From Mesostigma viride (Eukaryota > Streptophyta > Mesostigmatophyceae > Mesostigmatales > Mesostigmataceae), in contig RPFO01000041.1 in NCBI GenBank assembly GCA_009746045.1, positions 5,703,323 through 5,767,322 of the forward strand: 64,000 nucleotides of DNA, given 5' to 3'. Under the pieces are notes generated by a model. That model ran no database searches. It was not told the DNA's origin and worked only from the letters and a program-made list of their open reading frames with translations. Of the stretch, positions 19,499 to 30,540 are shown piece by piece. The position numbers and the translations under genes are program-made. Position 1 is the first letter of the stretch. The number at the start of each line of letters is the position of its first letter.

Positions 19499-19548
19499 TC
19501 CAGCCCTTTCTTCTCTTTTAGAGCTTGGACATAACAGCCATATTAACT

Positions 19549-19804
19549 CCTGGCGCGCTACAGCACGCCTACCTATCAATTGACTATCAAGTCCTGTACA
19601 AGTCCTGTCAACGTCCTGCGGACTATCAAAGTGACACTTGTATATCCTGTGTCCGTACGCGCCCACATTGGCGCGCCGGTCACTGTCGGCACAGCCTAGG
19701 AACGTCATAACTTTTACGTCCCGTAACCAAATGAGGCGTTCAAGGTGCCGTTGGAAAGAGCGTAACAATCTCTGTCCATCTAACGTAAATCCTTTACGTT
19801 AACT
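19549..19804 (-). repeat. C1 3' LTR, truncated
   Basis: These 256 bases match 41529-41784 of the C1 5' LTR with only a few differences, and end TTAACT followed by the polypurine-type tract CCAATCCCTTCTTTTC. The outer 360 bases are missing. Confidence 0.85.
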
Positions 19805-21532
19805 CCAATCCCTTCTTTTCTTTAGGGATCACATCCCCTGCCAGGGACCCTTGAAGTAGCTTGAAATGTCCTTCACTCCAGCTTGAAGCTTGAACAGATG
19901 TCTTTAATGGCCAATGCCATTCCCCCAGCCCTTTCTTTTAAGGAACTGGAAAAAGAAACAGATCTGCCACAGGGAAAACCATTTCAGAGAAATGGATAAA
20001 AACCTATGGAAGTGGCATTACAGAGTACCACCAGATATTTGAAACACACAAAATTAAATACATACAGGTTATATTCTATGAGATCTTTTCCAGGAATTAA
20101 TCCCATCACCTCAGTACTAAGAGCCTCCAGTACAATGACCTTCTGGCGGTGAGTTACATTAATCCCAGATACTAATCCCATAAAACCCAGTACATATTTA
20201 ATATAAGCACAATAAATCCATGACAATTAAAATACCACTTGACAAAGTAAGACGTATTACAATAGTTTCCCCGTCATACTCTCAACAGGTTAGTATTGGC
20301 ACCCGTCTTATGGCGCCCGTCTACTTGTCAGATGATAAATTGCCACAGCAAACAAATGACAAAAATGAAACACATATGCAACAATTAAATCCTGCCCTGG
20401 GGAACTAGGGAAGTCTGAACAGGTAAAAAAACACCTGAGCAGGCCAGCTTGTAGAAACATAATACCAGGGAATCGAACCCCGCCCTATAAACCCCAGAAT
20501 AAAGGTTCCCACCAGACCATTGTGAGAGGTATGTACAAATATACATTTCTTTTAAAATAGAATACATGGTCTGTAATGGACCTGTCAACATTGTGTAGTC
20601 AACAGCATGAACCCCAGCCAAAACCTGGCTGTATCCTGATTAAAATCAGAGTGAGTGTACCATGGTCCATGAGCCTTAGTACAGACTAAAATACAGGTAT
20701 TATGCCAGTCACAATGCTGACACTACCACACAATCTGCTTGTTGCAATTACAAGGTAGTCGGAGGAAGATCTTTCGACTTTTAATGTTTAATTCTTGTTG
20801 ACATTAATCATTAACATAATTGCCGACCTCAGCCAAGTCCAGCACCCATGGCTAGGTGCCAAACGTGAAAAACAGCAAAGGTAATTAAGGAGCAACGTTG
20901 TCTTTGCCTATATGCTACGTTTGCCCTCGAGCAAGGTCACAACCATGCAGTATGCGCCGTCCGATAGGTGGCGGCGCAATCTACAACGTTGGATGCACAA
21001 CTGGCTCATGCATGCATGCGCATACATGTCGAACAACTCATGTAGTGACGTTTCTAGTACTCATCACGTATGTCTGACTTCTTTCCCAACAACAATTCAC
21101 TACGCTCAACTTAAGTGGGCACGGCGCGGCGCCTGACCTAGCTAGTCACATCAGGACTTGTCCAAAGGTCCAAAGGTCCAAAGGTCGCACAAACAAACAA
21201 ACGGACGAAAAGATTCCGTCGAACGGAAAGATTCCGTCGAACTCACAGATACGAAGCCCTCACAGTATCATGGGCACCAGGATATCTCGTAACATTTCAC
21301 ATATGGTCTCGACCCTAAAAATAATCACAATGAGTCTCGTAAAGTGGTCCGTACAGCATCTTGAACCTGAAAACTCAGCACTAAAGTTCGCCACACGAAC
21401 TAAATAGCCTGGAAAAAGTACATTAGTCCCGTCCCACTAATTCGGCAAACTGTCAGCCAAAAATTAGGCCAGACGAGGTTTGGCACATTCCGGCTGACAC
21501 TGCTCTCCAATGCCCTATAACCAGGCACCAGC
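19805..21532 (-). other. C1 3' untranslated region, holding a solo LTR
   Basis: This non-coding stretch between RNase H and the 3' LTR is collinear with 46574-47507 in C2, apart from the solo LTR at 20740-21499. On the minus strand near 20470-20490 is GGGTTCGATTCCC, a close match to a tRNA B-box, conserved in C2 near 47230. No gene is present. Confidence 0.7.
20740..21499. mobile_element. Solo LTR with TG...CA ends and CTGCT target duplication
   Basis: The insertion starts TGTTGCAATTAC and ends TTCCGGCTGACA, with CTGCT at 20735-20739 and 21500-21504. The empty site is preserved in C2 near 47480 (AATCTGCTCTCCAATG). It is 760 bases long with no gene, as expected for a solo LTR left by recombination. 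Its TG/CA ends differ from the AGTT/AACT ends of the other elements, so it belongs to another family. It contains a short GTCCAAAG repeat near 21165. Confidence 0.8.
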
Positions 21533-22325
21533 TTAGACAGCTTGCTGAGATGGGTCCATCAGAGACTGAAGAACCTTGTACTGCACTGCTGCCTTCTGCA
21601 CTAGCTTGGTCAAAGCATCAGCAGGATTGTCAACCCCAGGGATATGCTCAATATTGGCCAAGGAGGACAGTTCCTTCAGAAGGAGATAATCCAAGTCCCT
21701 ACTTCTGGCCATCTGCCTGTGCACAAACTGCACCATCCCCATGGAGTCTGTTTTGAGAAGAGTGGTAACCTGAAGTGGCCAAGGAGTGTTAGAAGTCATC
21801 TGATGAAGCAACTCCTTCAGATAAAGGCTTCTGTGAATGCCTTCACAAATAGCCCTGCATTCTGCCACATCACTGCTGACAGCCACCCGTTTGTGCAGGC
21901 GACTAAACCAGCTCACCAAACTCCCCAGGCCTTCCTGTCTGAGCACAAAGAGCCCTGCAGCCCTGCCCCTGACCTTGGAGACCTGCCTGCTGTCCATTGA
22001 GCTATCCACATACAGCTCCATGCAAATGGGTTGTGATAAATCCACTGCAGACAACAGAATGCCAGATGAAGCCCTGACCTGATCAGCCACCTTGGCAGAC
22101 CCTAGCTCCATCAGCATGCCATCAGGCAACCTGGCTATGACCATAAGGTCTGGCCTGGAAATGCCTGCCACCCAAGCAACCATGCCCCTGACCATAGGAC
22201 ACAGTGCCTGTGTGATGACTGGAGGAAGCTTGCTAATGAGGGTTTCTTGATAATCATTGCCCCCCACCAGCAGCATACGCCATTCTCCCCCCTTCTTGAC
22301 CAGTGTGGCCTCCATGCCCACAAAC
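21533..22325 (-). pseudogene. C1 RNase H segment of pol
   Basis: The minus-strand frame encodes a Copia-type RNase H: ELYVDSSMDSR, then VAECRA, then LKTDSMGMV, then NPADALTKL, giving the expected acidic active-site residues. It lacks its upstream RT because element A is inserted at 22331. The same segment continues from the RT in C2 (47508-48251). It ends with a normal stop at 21533. Confidence 0.8.
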
Positions 22326-22330
22326 AGTAG

Positions 22331-22982
22331 AGTTAAGAAGCAACCAAGCCAGAGCTGTGAGCTCCTGGTCTTTCACGCGCACAACGGGATGAGCCAAAGT
22401 TGCAAGACAGCAACCTTTTAACCCGTGCACCAAGCCACGACCACGGTGAGCGTTTCCACGTCCAATGTGGGAGCCTCGGTTCGTGCTTGCCAAGATAGCT
22501 GGTCATTCCCCATGACCAAGCTATATCCTTTGCGTTGTTCCTCGTTCCCATCGGCGTGACGAGGCACGTGCAGGCGTACAAGCAAATCCTCAACGTCCAC
22601 TGGCATCAGTGCAGAGCCAGGACGAACTGGATTTGCCTAGACTCTGCAACCTAGGAAGTACAGGACCTGTCACAAGCCTGCAAGGCCTAGTATCCTTGCA
22701 GTCCTGTGCCAGCTCCAGTATTCCACCAGTCACAGGCTGCTGCTCCTCTGGCCTACGTGGACCACAGTCACGTGATAGTCAGGCTAAGCCTGTGCAGGCA
22801 CGGCCTGCCACGTGTCCTGTCCACTATACCAGAGGACTGCACCCTAGTCGGCCACGGACGGCTAGGACTTCGGGACCTCATATCTTTCTCGTCCCTTGTC
22901 TGTTTCAGGCGGTCAGCACGGCGTTGGAAAGGTCTTTCCAAACTGCATCCACTTAGCATATTGGTTGCCCAAAATGCTAACT
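22331..22982 (-). repeat. A 3' LTR
   Basis: Starts AGTTAAGAAGC and ends AAAATGCTAACT, 652 bases, repeated at 29144. It is followed by CCAACCCTTTCTTCTTTT, the polypurine tract in reverse. Confidence 0.9.
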
Positions 22983-23650
22983 CCAACCCTTTCTTCTTTT
23001 GGAGCTGGACCAGCTTGAAACAAGCCTACCCTTGCTTGTGCCCACTCGGTCACAGACCGCTTGGTCCCTTGAGGTTGATCAGACCTTTGAGGGCCCAGGT
23101 TCCTGCCTCCTTTGGGTAACAACATATCTGCCCTTGGACCAGGCTAGGTGTACTGTCCAGTGAATCAGAGGTCACCCCAGGTTATCCCCTGACCCCTTGG
23201 TCAGCTCCCAACCTTTCCTTGGGAACTTGGTGCTAGATTAAAGTCAAGGCACATTACCTAGTCCAATGGCTGGGATTACAGGATGCCAAGAACGTATTAT
23301 TGTGAGTTCCTGATCTTTCACAGTTATCACAGGCGCCCGTTCTTATGGCGCCCGCCTTGGCCAGCCTTTCCCTTTTATGCTCAAAGAGACTTAGGTGTAC
23401 CCATGCAAATACTGCCTTATTGGGGAGCCCATGTCTTCACTGGGTGTTAAGCCCAGGAATCACTCATGCCAGGCTGTGGCTCTGCTGGGGAATTGAACCC
23501 CACCCCAACCTCCAAGTTTATAGGTGACCTGGAACTTCACACAAGAGAAACATTACAACCATGGGCACAACATGAGAATGACATGATTATGTTTTATTCA
23601 AGCATTATATAACCCAGAATGTGGCTCCCTGGCAACCATGTTCCACATGG
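22983..23650 (-). other. A 3' non-coding region
   Basis: About 670 bases between the polypurine tract and the pol stop. No RNase H remains in any frame. A B-box-like GGGTTCAATTCCC occurs on the minus strand near 23480. Otherwise nothing recognisable. Confidence 0.55.
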
Positions 23651-26500
23651 TCACACAACCAGGTTCTTTATTAGCAACAGGTTGGAAACAAGCACTAGAA
23701 AACATATGTACAGCAACCTGTAAGAACCAGCATTCGGGTTGCCCTTGCATGGCCTAACTGTTTGAGGCCAAAGGCGTCGACTTAAGTCCTGGCGACTCTT
23801 CTGAACCCCATGGGGAGGGCCAGGCATGATTCTCAGCTGTGCAACCCAGTCTGGTGGACCTATAAGATGCAGGTCATCACCATGCAGTGAGGCAAAGACA
23901 GGAAGGCCATTGTGGGACCCTTGGAACAAACAGGGATCCACTGGAGACACAGAAAAACCACAAGTATTCTTCAAGAATTTCTCTAGGCTCTTCCTCCAGA
24001 TGATAGGACTGGACCTGAGACCTTCCAACCCTTTCAGAATTCTCAGGTACCTGGCCTTTATCTCTGCTCTCCATACAGCAGGTACCGTCACAAAGAAGGG
24101 AGGGATATCTCTCCAAGTCTGCCTAGCCTGATCTTGGTCACCCTTGAGAAAAGCCCTCTTGAAATCAATCAGCACAGAGCTATAGGGCACACCCTTAACC
24201 AGAAAAGACAGAAATATACACAGCAGAATCCTCCACGTGTCATGCAGCATCCCTGGAGTATAGAGCTCCTCATCTAACAACTGGCCAGTGCCATGATACT
24301 CGGTTACAACTGGTCTGACATGTGGCACCTGGACACCATCTACCTCCTTGAGCTTGAGGACAAACATCAATCTGAGCAGCTGGTGAACTTCTGGCAGCTC
24401 ATCCACAGGTTCTGCACAGTTGGAAACTATCCACTCATGCCCAGAAGCAACAAAGCCAAGAGTCCATGCCTTAGCCATCTTGGGGCTTTGCATCATCTCG
24501 ACTAGCTGGCGCCAGGGAATAGGACTGTGAGCAGCTATCTGGTACCTGTTTACCCCTAACTGCCTTGGATCAAAGGTGGTTGGGATTATCAACAGGTCCT
24601 CAGCTATGGGCTCCTGACCTTGAGGACCCTCAGCTGGCTGACTCCTAACAGCCTTCACCGCCACTGCAAGACCCTGGGAATAGTGATATCTTTCAAGGGG
24701 GAGGCTGCCCCTGCCTTCTAGTGCCAACTCATCAGAGGTCAAAGTAACCCCTGGCATGCACAAGAAGTTCTGACCCAGAATGGCAGGCCCCTGATAGCCC
24801 TCTACCACACAGAACGTGGTGGGCACCCCTAAGATAGGCACACTCACTTCCCCAAGGATCTTCATGGACACCTTTCCTGAGAAATCAGACACAGCAAGGC
24901 AACTGGGATGGGACATCTGTAAGCCTACAGCATCCTCTTCCCTGATGACAGACACCTGTGAGTTGGTATCTACCTCCATTGTAGCTGCCCAGCACGACCC
25001 CCACCCCGTGAGCTTGGATACCTTGGGATCATGTTTGCTGCGCATGAGTGCTCGGATGACGTCCGCCATGAGAGGCCCCCGGGCCTTAGGTGGCTGCCCC
25101 GTCCCCTCTGGCCTTGTGACAGTTGCTTCAGCAGCCTCCTCCTGCTCGTCATCTTCCAGCAGGGACAGACCATCATCCACCACCAGAGGATTGTTAGCTG
25201 CTGCTGCCTGGCTCTGGCCTGGCTCCTCAACCCAGCTGGGAGGGCCTGGCCCGTCTGCAGGCCAGATTGCATGTGGCCTTCTTTCCTTGACATGAGCCCA
25301 GGACAACCTGTACACGTGCCTTGGATCCTTTTCCAAAGCCACCAGGCAAGATCTGTTAGCTTCTTCCACACGAGTGACAACCCCATCCTGCCACTTCCCC
25401 CGCTTGCCTGGAATAGATGGTTCCTTCCACATCCTGACCTTCAGCCCCACCTGAGGCCTCAGCACATTCCAGTTCTTGTCCTTACGTCTCAGCTGGGCAA
25501 ATAACCTATCTGCCTTCCTAAGACTGGCCTGCACCACGTTCTCAGGTAACAAGCTATACTGCAGGGCCAGGGGAGAGACAGCCACACCATCAAAGTAATA
25601 GTTAACCCTGTGGTTCAGCTGCTCTTCTATCCCCTTACACCAGGCTGCCCTCTCTAAGGCAGATGCCACAAGTGGCACTGACTCTGCTGCTAGCACCACT
25701 GTCTTCACTTCACGTATGGATCTCTCTACAGCCCCTTGCTGCCCATGACTCTCCCTGGGGACTACTACCAGCTTACAAGGCAGCTGGTCCTGATGCTTGA
25801 GCAAACAGTCAAACTGCAAGTCTGCCTGCACACTCTTGCACACCCCAAAGCCTGGGATCAGGGCCTTCATACCCAACAACAAGTGGTGCTCCTGCATACC
25901 AGGCAGAACGTCTATCAGCCTGTATCTACTGAACCTGTCCACCCCCACCAATATGTACAAGCCCCTGATATGCTGGATATCCATCTGGATGTCGCCACGC
26001 TCCCTAGCAGGCTCCCTAGCATGGGACTGAGGTGGGTGAACAGCGTTCTCCTGGCAACCACAGTTCTCAGCAGCAGCCTGGCAAGCCTCCCACAAAGGCT
26101 CCCTACCTAGCTTCCAAGCAAACATTGCTGCCTGCCCAGAATGCCCAAATATGTGATGCAACCTATGGCCAGCCTCAGCATAGCTCAGCACTCTCTCAGT
26201 ACTGACCTGGCGAGACGTCTGAACCGTGTGTGGGGACACATGATCCACTCCTGAGGTTCCAGGGCTTCCCTGCAGGCCATCCTGACGCCCCAAGTCAGGC
26301 CCTGCACCCTGGACCGCTCCAGGCCCTTCCAGCAAGGTCCCTTGGCCCTCCAGGCCAGCACCTGCTGGAGACCCACCACCTGCATGAGGCATAGGGAATT
26401 CAGCTGCAGCATTGTTATTGCAATCCAGTGGAAGAACAACATCTTTACACCCTTGGTGCTGCACAAGGGGCACACCCCCATCCTTATGTACATCCAGCAC
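23651..26500 (-). CDS. Element A pol: integrase, protease-like, RT (no RNase H)
   Basis: A 949-residue open frame. A His/Cys zinc-binding N-terminus (HHIFGH near 116-120, NCGC near 147) precedes an integrase core with D174 (IQMDIQ), D227 (QADLQF) and E259 (GAVERS). A basic C-terminal integrase region follows (about 340-400). Residues 508-580 look like a retropepsin: MEVDTNSQVSVI, then VPTTFCVVEG, then AILGQNFL. The protease thus lies after the integrase, and its Asp-Thr-Gly is DTN. RT occupies about 700-885 with VLIDFKRAFLKGD and SLHGDDLHLI. After that the frame diverges and ends without RNase H. It probably depends on a relative for reverse transcription. Confidence 0.75.
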   Translation of the reverse strand: MLDVHKDGGVPLVQHQGCKDVVLPLDCNNNAAAEFPMPHAGGGSPAGAGLEGQGTLLEGPGAVQGAGPDLGRQDGLQGSPGTSGVDHVSPHTVQTSRQVSTERVLSYAEAGHRLHHIFGHSGQAAMFAWKLGREPLWEACQAAAENCGCQENAVHPPQSHAREPARERGDIQMDIQHIRGLYILVGVDRFSRYRLIDVLPGMQEHHLLLGMKALIPGFGVCKSVQADLQFDCLLKHQDQLPCKLVVVPRESHGQQGAVERSIREVKTVVLAAESVPLVASALERAAWCKGIEEQLNHRVNYYFDGVAVSPLALQYSLLPENVVQASLRKADRLFAQLRRKDKNWNVLRPQVGLKVRMWKEPSIPGKRGKWQDGVVTRVEEANRSCLVALEKDPRHVYRLSWAHVKERRPHAIWPADGPGPPSWVEEPGQSQAAAANNPLVVDDGLSLLEDDEQEEAAEATVTRPEGTGQPPKARGPLMADVIRALMRSKHDPKVSKLTGWGSCWAATMEVDTNSQVSVIREEDAVGLQMSHPSCLAVSDFSGKVSMKILGEVSVPILGVPTTFCVVEGYQGPAILGQNFLCMPGVTLTSDELALEGRGSLPLERYHYSQGLAVAVKAVRSQPAEGPQGQEPIAEDLLIIPTTFDPRQLGVNRYQIAAHSPIPWRQLVEMMQSPKMAKAWTLGFVASGHEWIVSNCAEPVDELPEVHQLLRLMFVLKLKEVDGVQVPHVRPVVTEYHGTGQLLDEELYTPGMLHDTWRILLCIFLSFLVKGVPYSSVLIDFKRAFLKGDQDQARQTWRDIPPFFVTVPAVWRAEIKARYLRILKGLEGLRSSPIIWRKSLEKFLKNTCGFSVSPVDPCLFQGSHNGLPVFASLHGDDLHLIGPPDWVAQLRIMPGPPHGVQKSRQDLSRRLWPQTVRPCKGNPNAGSYRLLYICFLVLVSNLLLIKNLVV

Positions 26501-26544
26501 ACCTTCCCCAAGGGGTGATTGACTATTTACAGGGGATGATGTAG

Positions 26545-27423
26545 CTAGTCACTGCTGCCCAGACTGGCCCCCTGCCCCAGCAGGCTTGGCCTTCCTGTCA
26601 GGACACTCACGACGCCAGTGACCTTCCTTGCCACACACAAAGCATGCTCCACCCTTCTTCCCAGACCCAGCCCCACCCTTGCCAGGCTTCCCTGGCCTCC
26701 CTGAGACTGCCCACCCTGCTTGCCCTGGTTGCCTTGAGCTTGGCCCTTGCCTTGCCCTTGGCCACCCTTACCCTGCTGACCACCAGCTTGCTGGCTCCCA
26801 ACCCCTCCTTGGGAACCTGCACCCTTGCCACCCTGAGCCCCCTGCCTCTGGCGCCTGAAGCGCTTACGCTTGTTGGGCCTTGCCCCATCACGGGCTGGGT
26901 ACCCGGGGACATCACCTTGGCCCTGCACAGCGGAGGTGGCATTGCTGCCATGGGACTGGATAGCTTTGCAGGCAGGATCTGGCTTCCTTATGCTGAGGAT
27001 TACAAGCTCCAGAGCACGCAAGGAGCCATCAGTCTGGTTAAGAAACATGCGGGCACCGTTCCTCCCATCCACACTCAAACCCATACGGTCCAGGAAATAG
27101 TCTGCCAAGGCCCTATCTGTGACCAGGAAGCCATACTTGGCCCCCTTGTCCCTGATACGGTTGAGCCTAGCCCATTCCTCTGCCACAGGACCCACTATCT
27201 CAAAGGTGTCATACTGATGTTTATAATAGTTGGTGAGGTTGAGAACCTTGTCAGAGAACTCCTCCCTCAACCCATCCAGGAACTGTGCCCAGGTTAGCTT
27301 ATCCTTGACAGCAGTCCTAGCCTTTTCCCTGACACGCTCTGACGAGTCCCTGTTGCACGTGGACGAGTGAAACACTTGCACTAGGTTGACAGTGGGGTCC
27401 ACGGAGAACACAACCAGCTCCAT
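26545..27423 (-). CDS. Element A gag
   Basis: A helical capsid-like N-terminal half (about 1-165) is followed by a Gly/Gln-rich basic region. The zinc knuckle CFVCGKEGHWRREC (C-x2-C-x4-H-x4-C) lies at about 26605-26646, but in a frame shifted by one base from the main gag frame. A single indel near 26680-26710 therefore separates capsid and knuckle. Gag packages element RNA into particles. The start at 27423 is the first ATG of the frame; upstream sequence may extend it. Confidence 0.65.
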   Translation of the reverse strand: MELVVFSVDPTVNLVQVFHSSTCNRDSSERVREKARTAVKDKLTWAQFLDGLREEFSDKVLNLTNYYKHQYDTFEIVGPVAEEWARLNRIRDKGAKYGFLVTDRALADYFLDRMGLSVDGRNGARMFLNQTDGSLRALELVILSIRKPDPACKAIQSHGSNATSAVQGQGDVPGYPARDGARPNKRKRFRRQRQGAQGGKGAGSQGGVGSQQAGGQQGKGGQGQGKGQAQGNQGKQGGQSQGGQGSLARVGLGLGRRVEHALCVARKVTGVVSVLTGRPSLLGQGASLGSSD

Positions 27424-27502
27424 GTCCTCTAGCCACTTGTCTAAGCTTCCTGTGCTAGTGGTGGGTTAAGAGGCTTTTGTCCATTCATAACAGTGACAGC
27501 AC

Positions 27503-27904
27503 TCATGTGAGGTCTCGACCCTGGCAGCGCTTCACTGGCTCCACCACAGCGGGTGTCACAGCAACAGCACCACTTGGTCCAGCAGGCACAGGGGAGAACA
27601 CATCCACATGAAGCCTCTTACCATTGCCGTCAGCGGAGGTGTCCCTCTTACGCTTCTCCACGGCTGGTTGCCCATTCGCCACCGTTATTGCATCAGATGG
27701 CCCTGTCGCCCGCACCTTGCGCGCCTCCTCCACCGAGTCTTCGTGCCGCCTCTTGCTGCCTGGTCGCTTTCCCCCATCGCCGTCGCTGGCAGGGATTGCC
27801 TCGATCCCCACCAGCTGCTCCTTGTCCTTCCGAGGCTCCTGGCTCTCCCCAGCCGGTGCCTCCGTCTCGCCCTTGTCGCCGTCTCCCGGTTTGCCACGAG
27901 GCAT
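27503..27904 (-). CDS. Element A small basic ORF before gag
   Basis: A 133-residue, highly charged, disordered protein starting MPRGKPGDGDKGE, with several Lys/Arg clusters (KRRHED, KKRKRDT-like). It lies between ORF0 and gag. It may be the N-terminal part of gag separated by a frameshift rather than a separate gene. No domain is recognised. Confidence 0.4.
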   Translation of the reverse strand: MPRGKPGDGDKGETEAPAGESQEPRKDKEQLVGIEAIPASDGDGGKRPGSKRRHEDSVEEARKVRATGPSDAITVANGQPAVEKRKRDTSADGNGKRLHVDVFSPVPAGPSGAVAVTPAVVEPVKRCQGRDLT

Positions 27905-28015
27905 TATATACAGTGGGATGGCAAAACAAAACAGGCGATAGACAAGGAAGAACAGGCTTAAGCGCTGGTGCTGCCTGAAGAGGCCGCTGGCTGCTCGCCA
28001 GGTGCTGCCTCCTCC

Positions 28016-29113
28016 TCACGCTCTTGTGCAGTGCGTGCCACCGGTGTCCCCACTCGTGGAACTGCGCGGACCTCCTCCGCGTTGTAAGGGCCCAAGCACA
28101 CGGCTAACCGGCCTGCCGGCTGCTGTCTGCTCTACTGGCACTCTGGGCGCACTGCCCCGGCGATACCACTGAAGGTTCCGGACCCACCGGCTACCACCAC
28201 CTCGCCGATCGTTGCGAGACCCCCGACCTATCTCAGCAAAGTCGTGCTCCGGCTCAAACGGAATGTGCAACTCTGCTCTGCGCCGAGCGGAGTACCCCTC
28301 GTTCGTGCCGTCGCCCTCGTCAATCTGCTGTGACGACCTGGCTATGATGCCCGTCGGTCTGTCCACGAATTGCTCGTGGAAGTCTTCGTCGGTGACCTCT
28401 CGACCGGTGATTACCGTCACCGTTGGCCCAGTCGCCCCTGGCCTGCTCTGTACTCTTGGCGTGTCCAAGGTCGACCAGATGCCTGGTGGACGTGTGGTGA
28501 TAACCCAGTGATCCGCGTGACCACGCGACTCCTGCTGGATCAAAATGTTAACCAAATGCTCACAAGTCTGAGCAACCACCTCGGCGGAATCCCACGGGCT
28601 GTCCGCTTCGCGCGTCTGCGCGTCCCGAATTATGTGCGACGCGTCGGTCCCCTCTCCCAGCGAGCTTGTCGCCACCCAGTGATTATATAACCTGGTTCCA
28701 CCTAAGCAGATGGCCACCAGCTGACTCAGCGTCTCTTGCGCTAAGTCGAGCGCCTGGATGGTCACGTGCCCGCCCTGGTACGCAACTTCTAGACTATAAA
28801 TCAACGAAGCTATCTCGTCTCGTATGGCCACGAGACGCTCCGTGCACACTCTCCCTGTTTCTCCTGGCGACGTCGTCGCCCGGATCCTCATCACCACAGG
28901 GTCGTTCGCCGACGGCCCTGCTGCGTTACCAAACACAGCCACCCAACCGCCCTCAGCGAGGCCCCGCGCAACGTAGGCCGCCTGCACGAAGGTGGAAGCG
29001 TTGGATTGATGAGTGTAGGGATAGAAAGCGTTCTCGCGCGCCGGCAACTCTGGTGCTGCTTCGCGCCTGGGAGAAGACGACTCAGGTGTTTCAACCCGAG
29101 CCTCGGCCGACAT
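28016..29113 (-). CDS. Element A ORF0, unknown protein directly after the 5' LTR
   Basis: From the ATG at 29113 the protein is about 365 residues and begins only 30 bases from the LTR end (29144). The middle (about 40-200) is a helical ordered region. The C-terminal third is Arg/Gly/Ser-rich and disordered. It has no similarity I can see to gag, pol, envelope or ORF0 of the C elements, although it occupies the same place. An additional product encoded ahead of gag is unusual for LTR elements. The function is unknown. Confidence 0.55.
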   Translation of the reverse strand: MSAEARVETPESSSPRREAAPELPARENAFYPYTHQSNASTFVQAAYVARGLAEGGWVAVFGNAAGPSANDPVVMRIRATTSPGETGRVCTERLVAIRDEIASLIYSLEVAYQGGHVTIQALDLAQETLSQLVAICLGGTRLYNHWVATSSLGEGTDASHIIRDAQTREADSPWDSAEVVAQTCEHLVNILIQQESRGHADHWVITTRPPGIWSTLDTPRVQSRPGATGPTVTVITGREVTDEDFHEQFVDRPTGIIARSSQQIDEGDGTNEGYSARRRAELHIPFEPEHDFAEIGRGSRNDRRGGGSRWVRNLQWYRRGSAPRVPVEQTAAGRPVSRVLGPLQRGGGPRSSTSGDTGGTHCTRA

Positions 29114-29143
29114 GAAACCTCGCAACAGGAATGCAATAATACG

Positions 29144-29790
29144 AGTTAAGAAGCAACCAAGCCAGAGCTGTGAGCTCCTGGTCTTTCACGCGCACAACGG
29201 GATGAGCCAAAGTTGCAAGACAGCAACCTTTTAACCCGTGCACCAAGCCACGACCACGGTGAGCGTTTCCACGTCCAATGTGGGAGCCTCGGTTCGTGCT
29301 AATTGCCAAGATAGCTGGTCATTCCCCATGACCAAGCTATATCCTTTGCGTTGTTCCTCGTTCCCATCGGCGTGACGAGGCACGTGCAGGCGTACAAGCA
29401 AATCCTCAACGTCCACTGGCATCAGTGCAGAGCCAGGACGAACTGGATTTGCCTAGACTCTGCAACCTAGGAAGTACAGGACCTGTCACAAGCCTGCAAG
29501 GCCTAGTATCCTTGCAGTCCTGTGCCAGCTCCAGTATTCCACCAGTCACAGGCTGCTGCTCCTCTGGCCTACGTGGACCACAGTCACGTGATAGTCAGGC
29601 TAAGCCTGTGCAGGCACGGCCTGCCACGTGTCCTGTCCACTATACCAGAGGACTGCACCCTAGTCGGCCACGGACGGCTAGGACTTCGGGACCTCATATC
29701 TTTCTCGTCCCTTGTCTGTTTCAGGCGGTCAGCACGGCGTTGGAAAGGTCTTTCCAAACTGCATCCACTTAGCATATTGGTTGCCCAAAA
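29144..29790 (-). repeat. A 5' LTR (main part)
   Basis: Near-identical to 22331-22977, with a 3-base insertion near 29300. Element B interrupts it after CAAAA at 29786-29790; the last eight bases (TGCTAACT) lie at 36251-36258. Confidence 0.9.
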
Positions 29791-30272
29791 AGTTGCAAAT
29801 AAATGGAATGCGATGTAAATCAGAAAGCATGAAATGAACGTTGTGTTTATTGTTCTCATACGTTATTGTCGTTGCTGCATAATTCGTCTTCGTTGCGCAT
29901 ATATTCTATTGCGCTTGGCACCTTCATCAGTCTTGCTGAATATCCTACGTGGACATGCATTCCGTGTAGTTCAGTGCATGCCGCGTGTTAGATACTTCTA
30001 GAATCCTCTAGGAGGTACCAAGGCAGATGCGCATACATAATAGGCCGATAGTCGGCTCAGTCCTATTGACAGTACTACACCGGCCCTTGACCAGCCGGTG
30101 ACGTGGAGGCCTGGGAGACGCCCACATATTCTACGTGGCGTTATCCCATTGGCGAGTACTAGTGAAGTACAGCCATTGGCCCAATACTACAATAAAGTAT
30201 ATTGTAGTAATCTGTACAAGATCCTCTATCTCTGAGGACCCATGTGGACCCTAGATGGGTCTCCAACCAACT
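29791..30272 (-). repeat. B 3' LTR
   Basis: AGTTGCAAATAAATGG to CCAACCAACT, 482 bases, followed by CCAGCCATTCTTTCCC (polypurine tract in reverse). The remaining 268 bases to the pol stop are non-coding. Confidence 0.95.
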
Positions 30273-30540
30273 CCAGCCATTCTTTCCCTTGTGAAAGTGA
30301 TAAGGCTTAGATGTATTCATTGATGTTCGGCCGCACCTGGCCAGTTCACTTTCACATATGTGGGCAATGGGGACTCACTTGGGTCTTATGGAGTTTGCAT
30401 CTCATCATTGCATGGTTGGTGTAACCTGCTGTAGGGAAAACCCAAATCTGAAGGAAAACCTCTTCTCCAGAGAGGACAAAACCTCCAGGGGGATAAAAAC
30501 CTACAGGAGGAGCATTAGGCTCAGGCTCCCAGATTACTCC

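Noticed and set aside
20460-20540. tRNA gene
   Set aside because: Only B-box and weak A-box matches; no acceptor stem or anticodon arm can be formed.
22609-22956. 115-codon plus-strand ORF repeated at 29425
   Set aside because: Lies within the LTRs of element A and is repeated only because the LTRs are; no domain.
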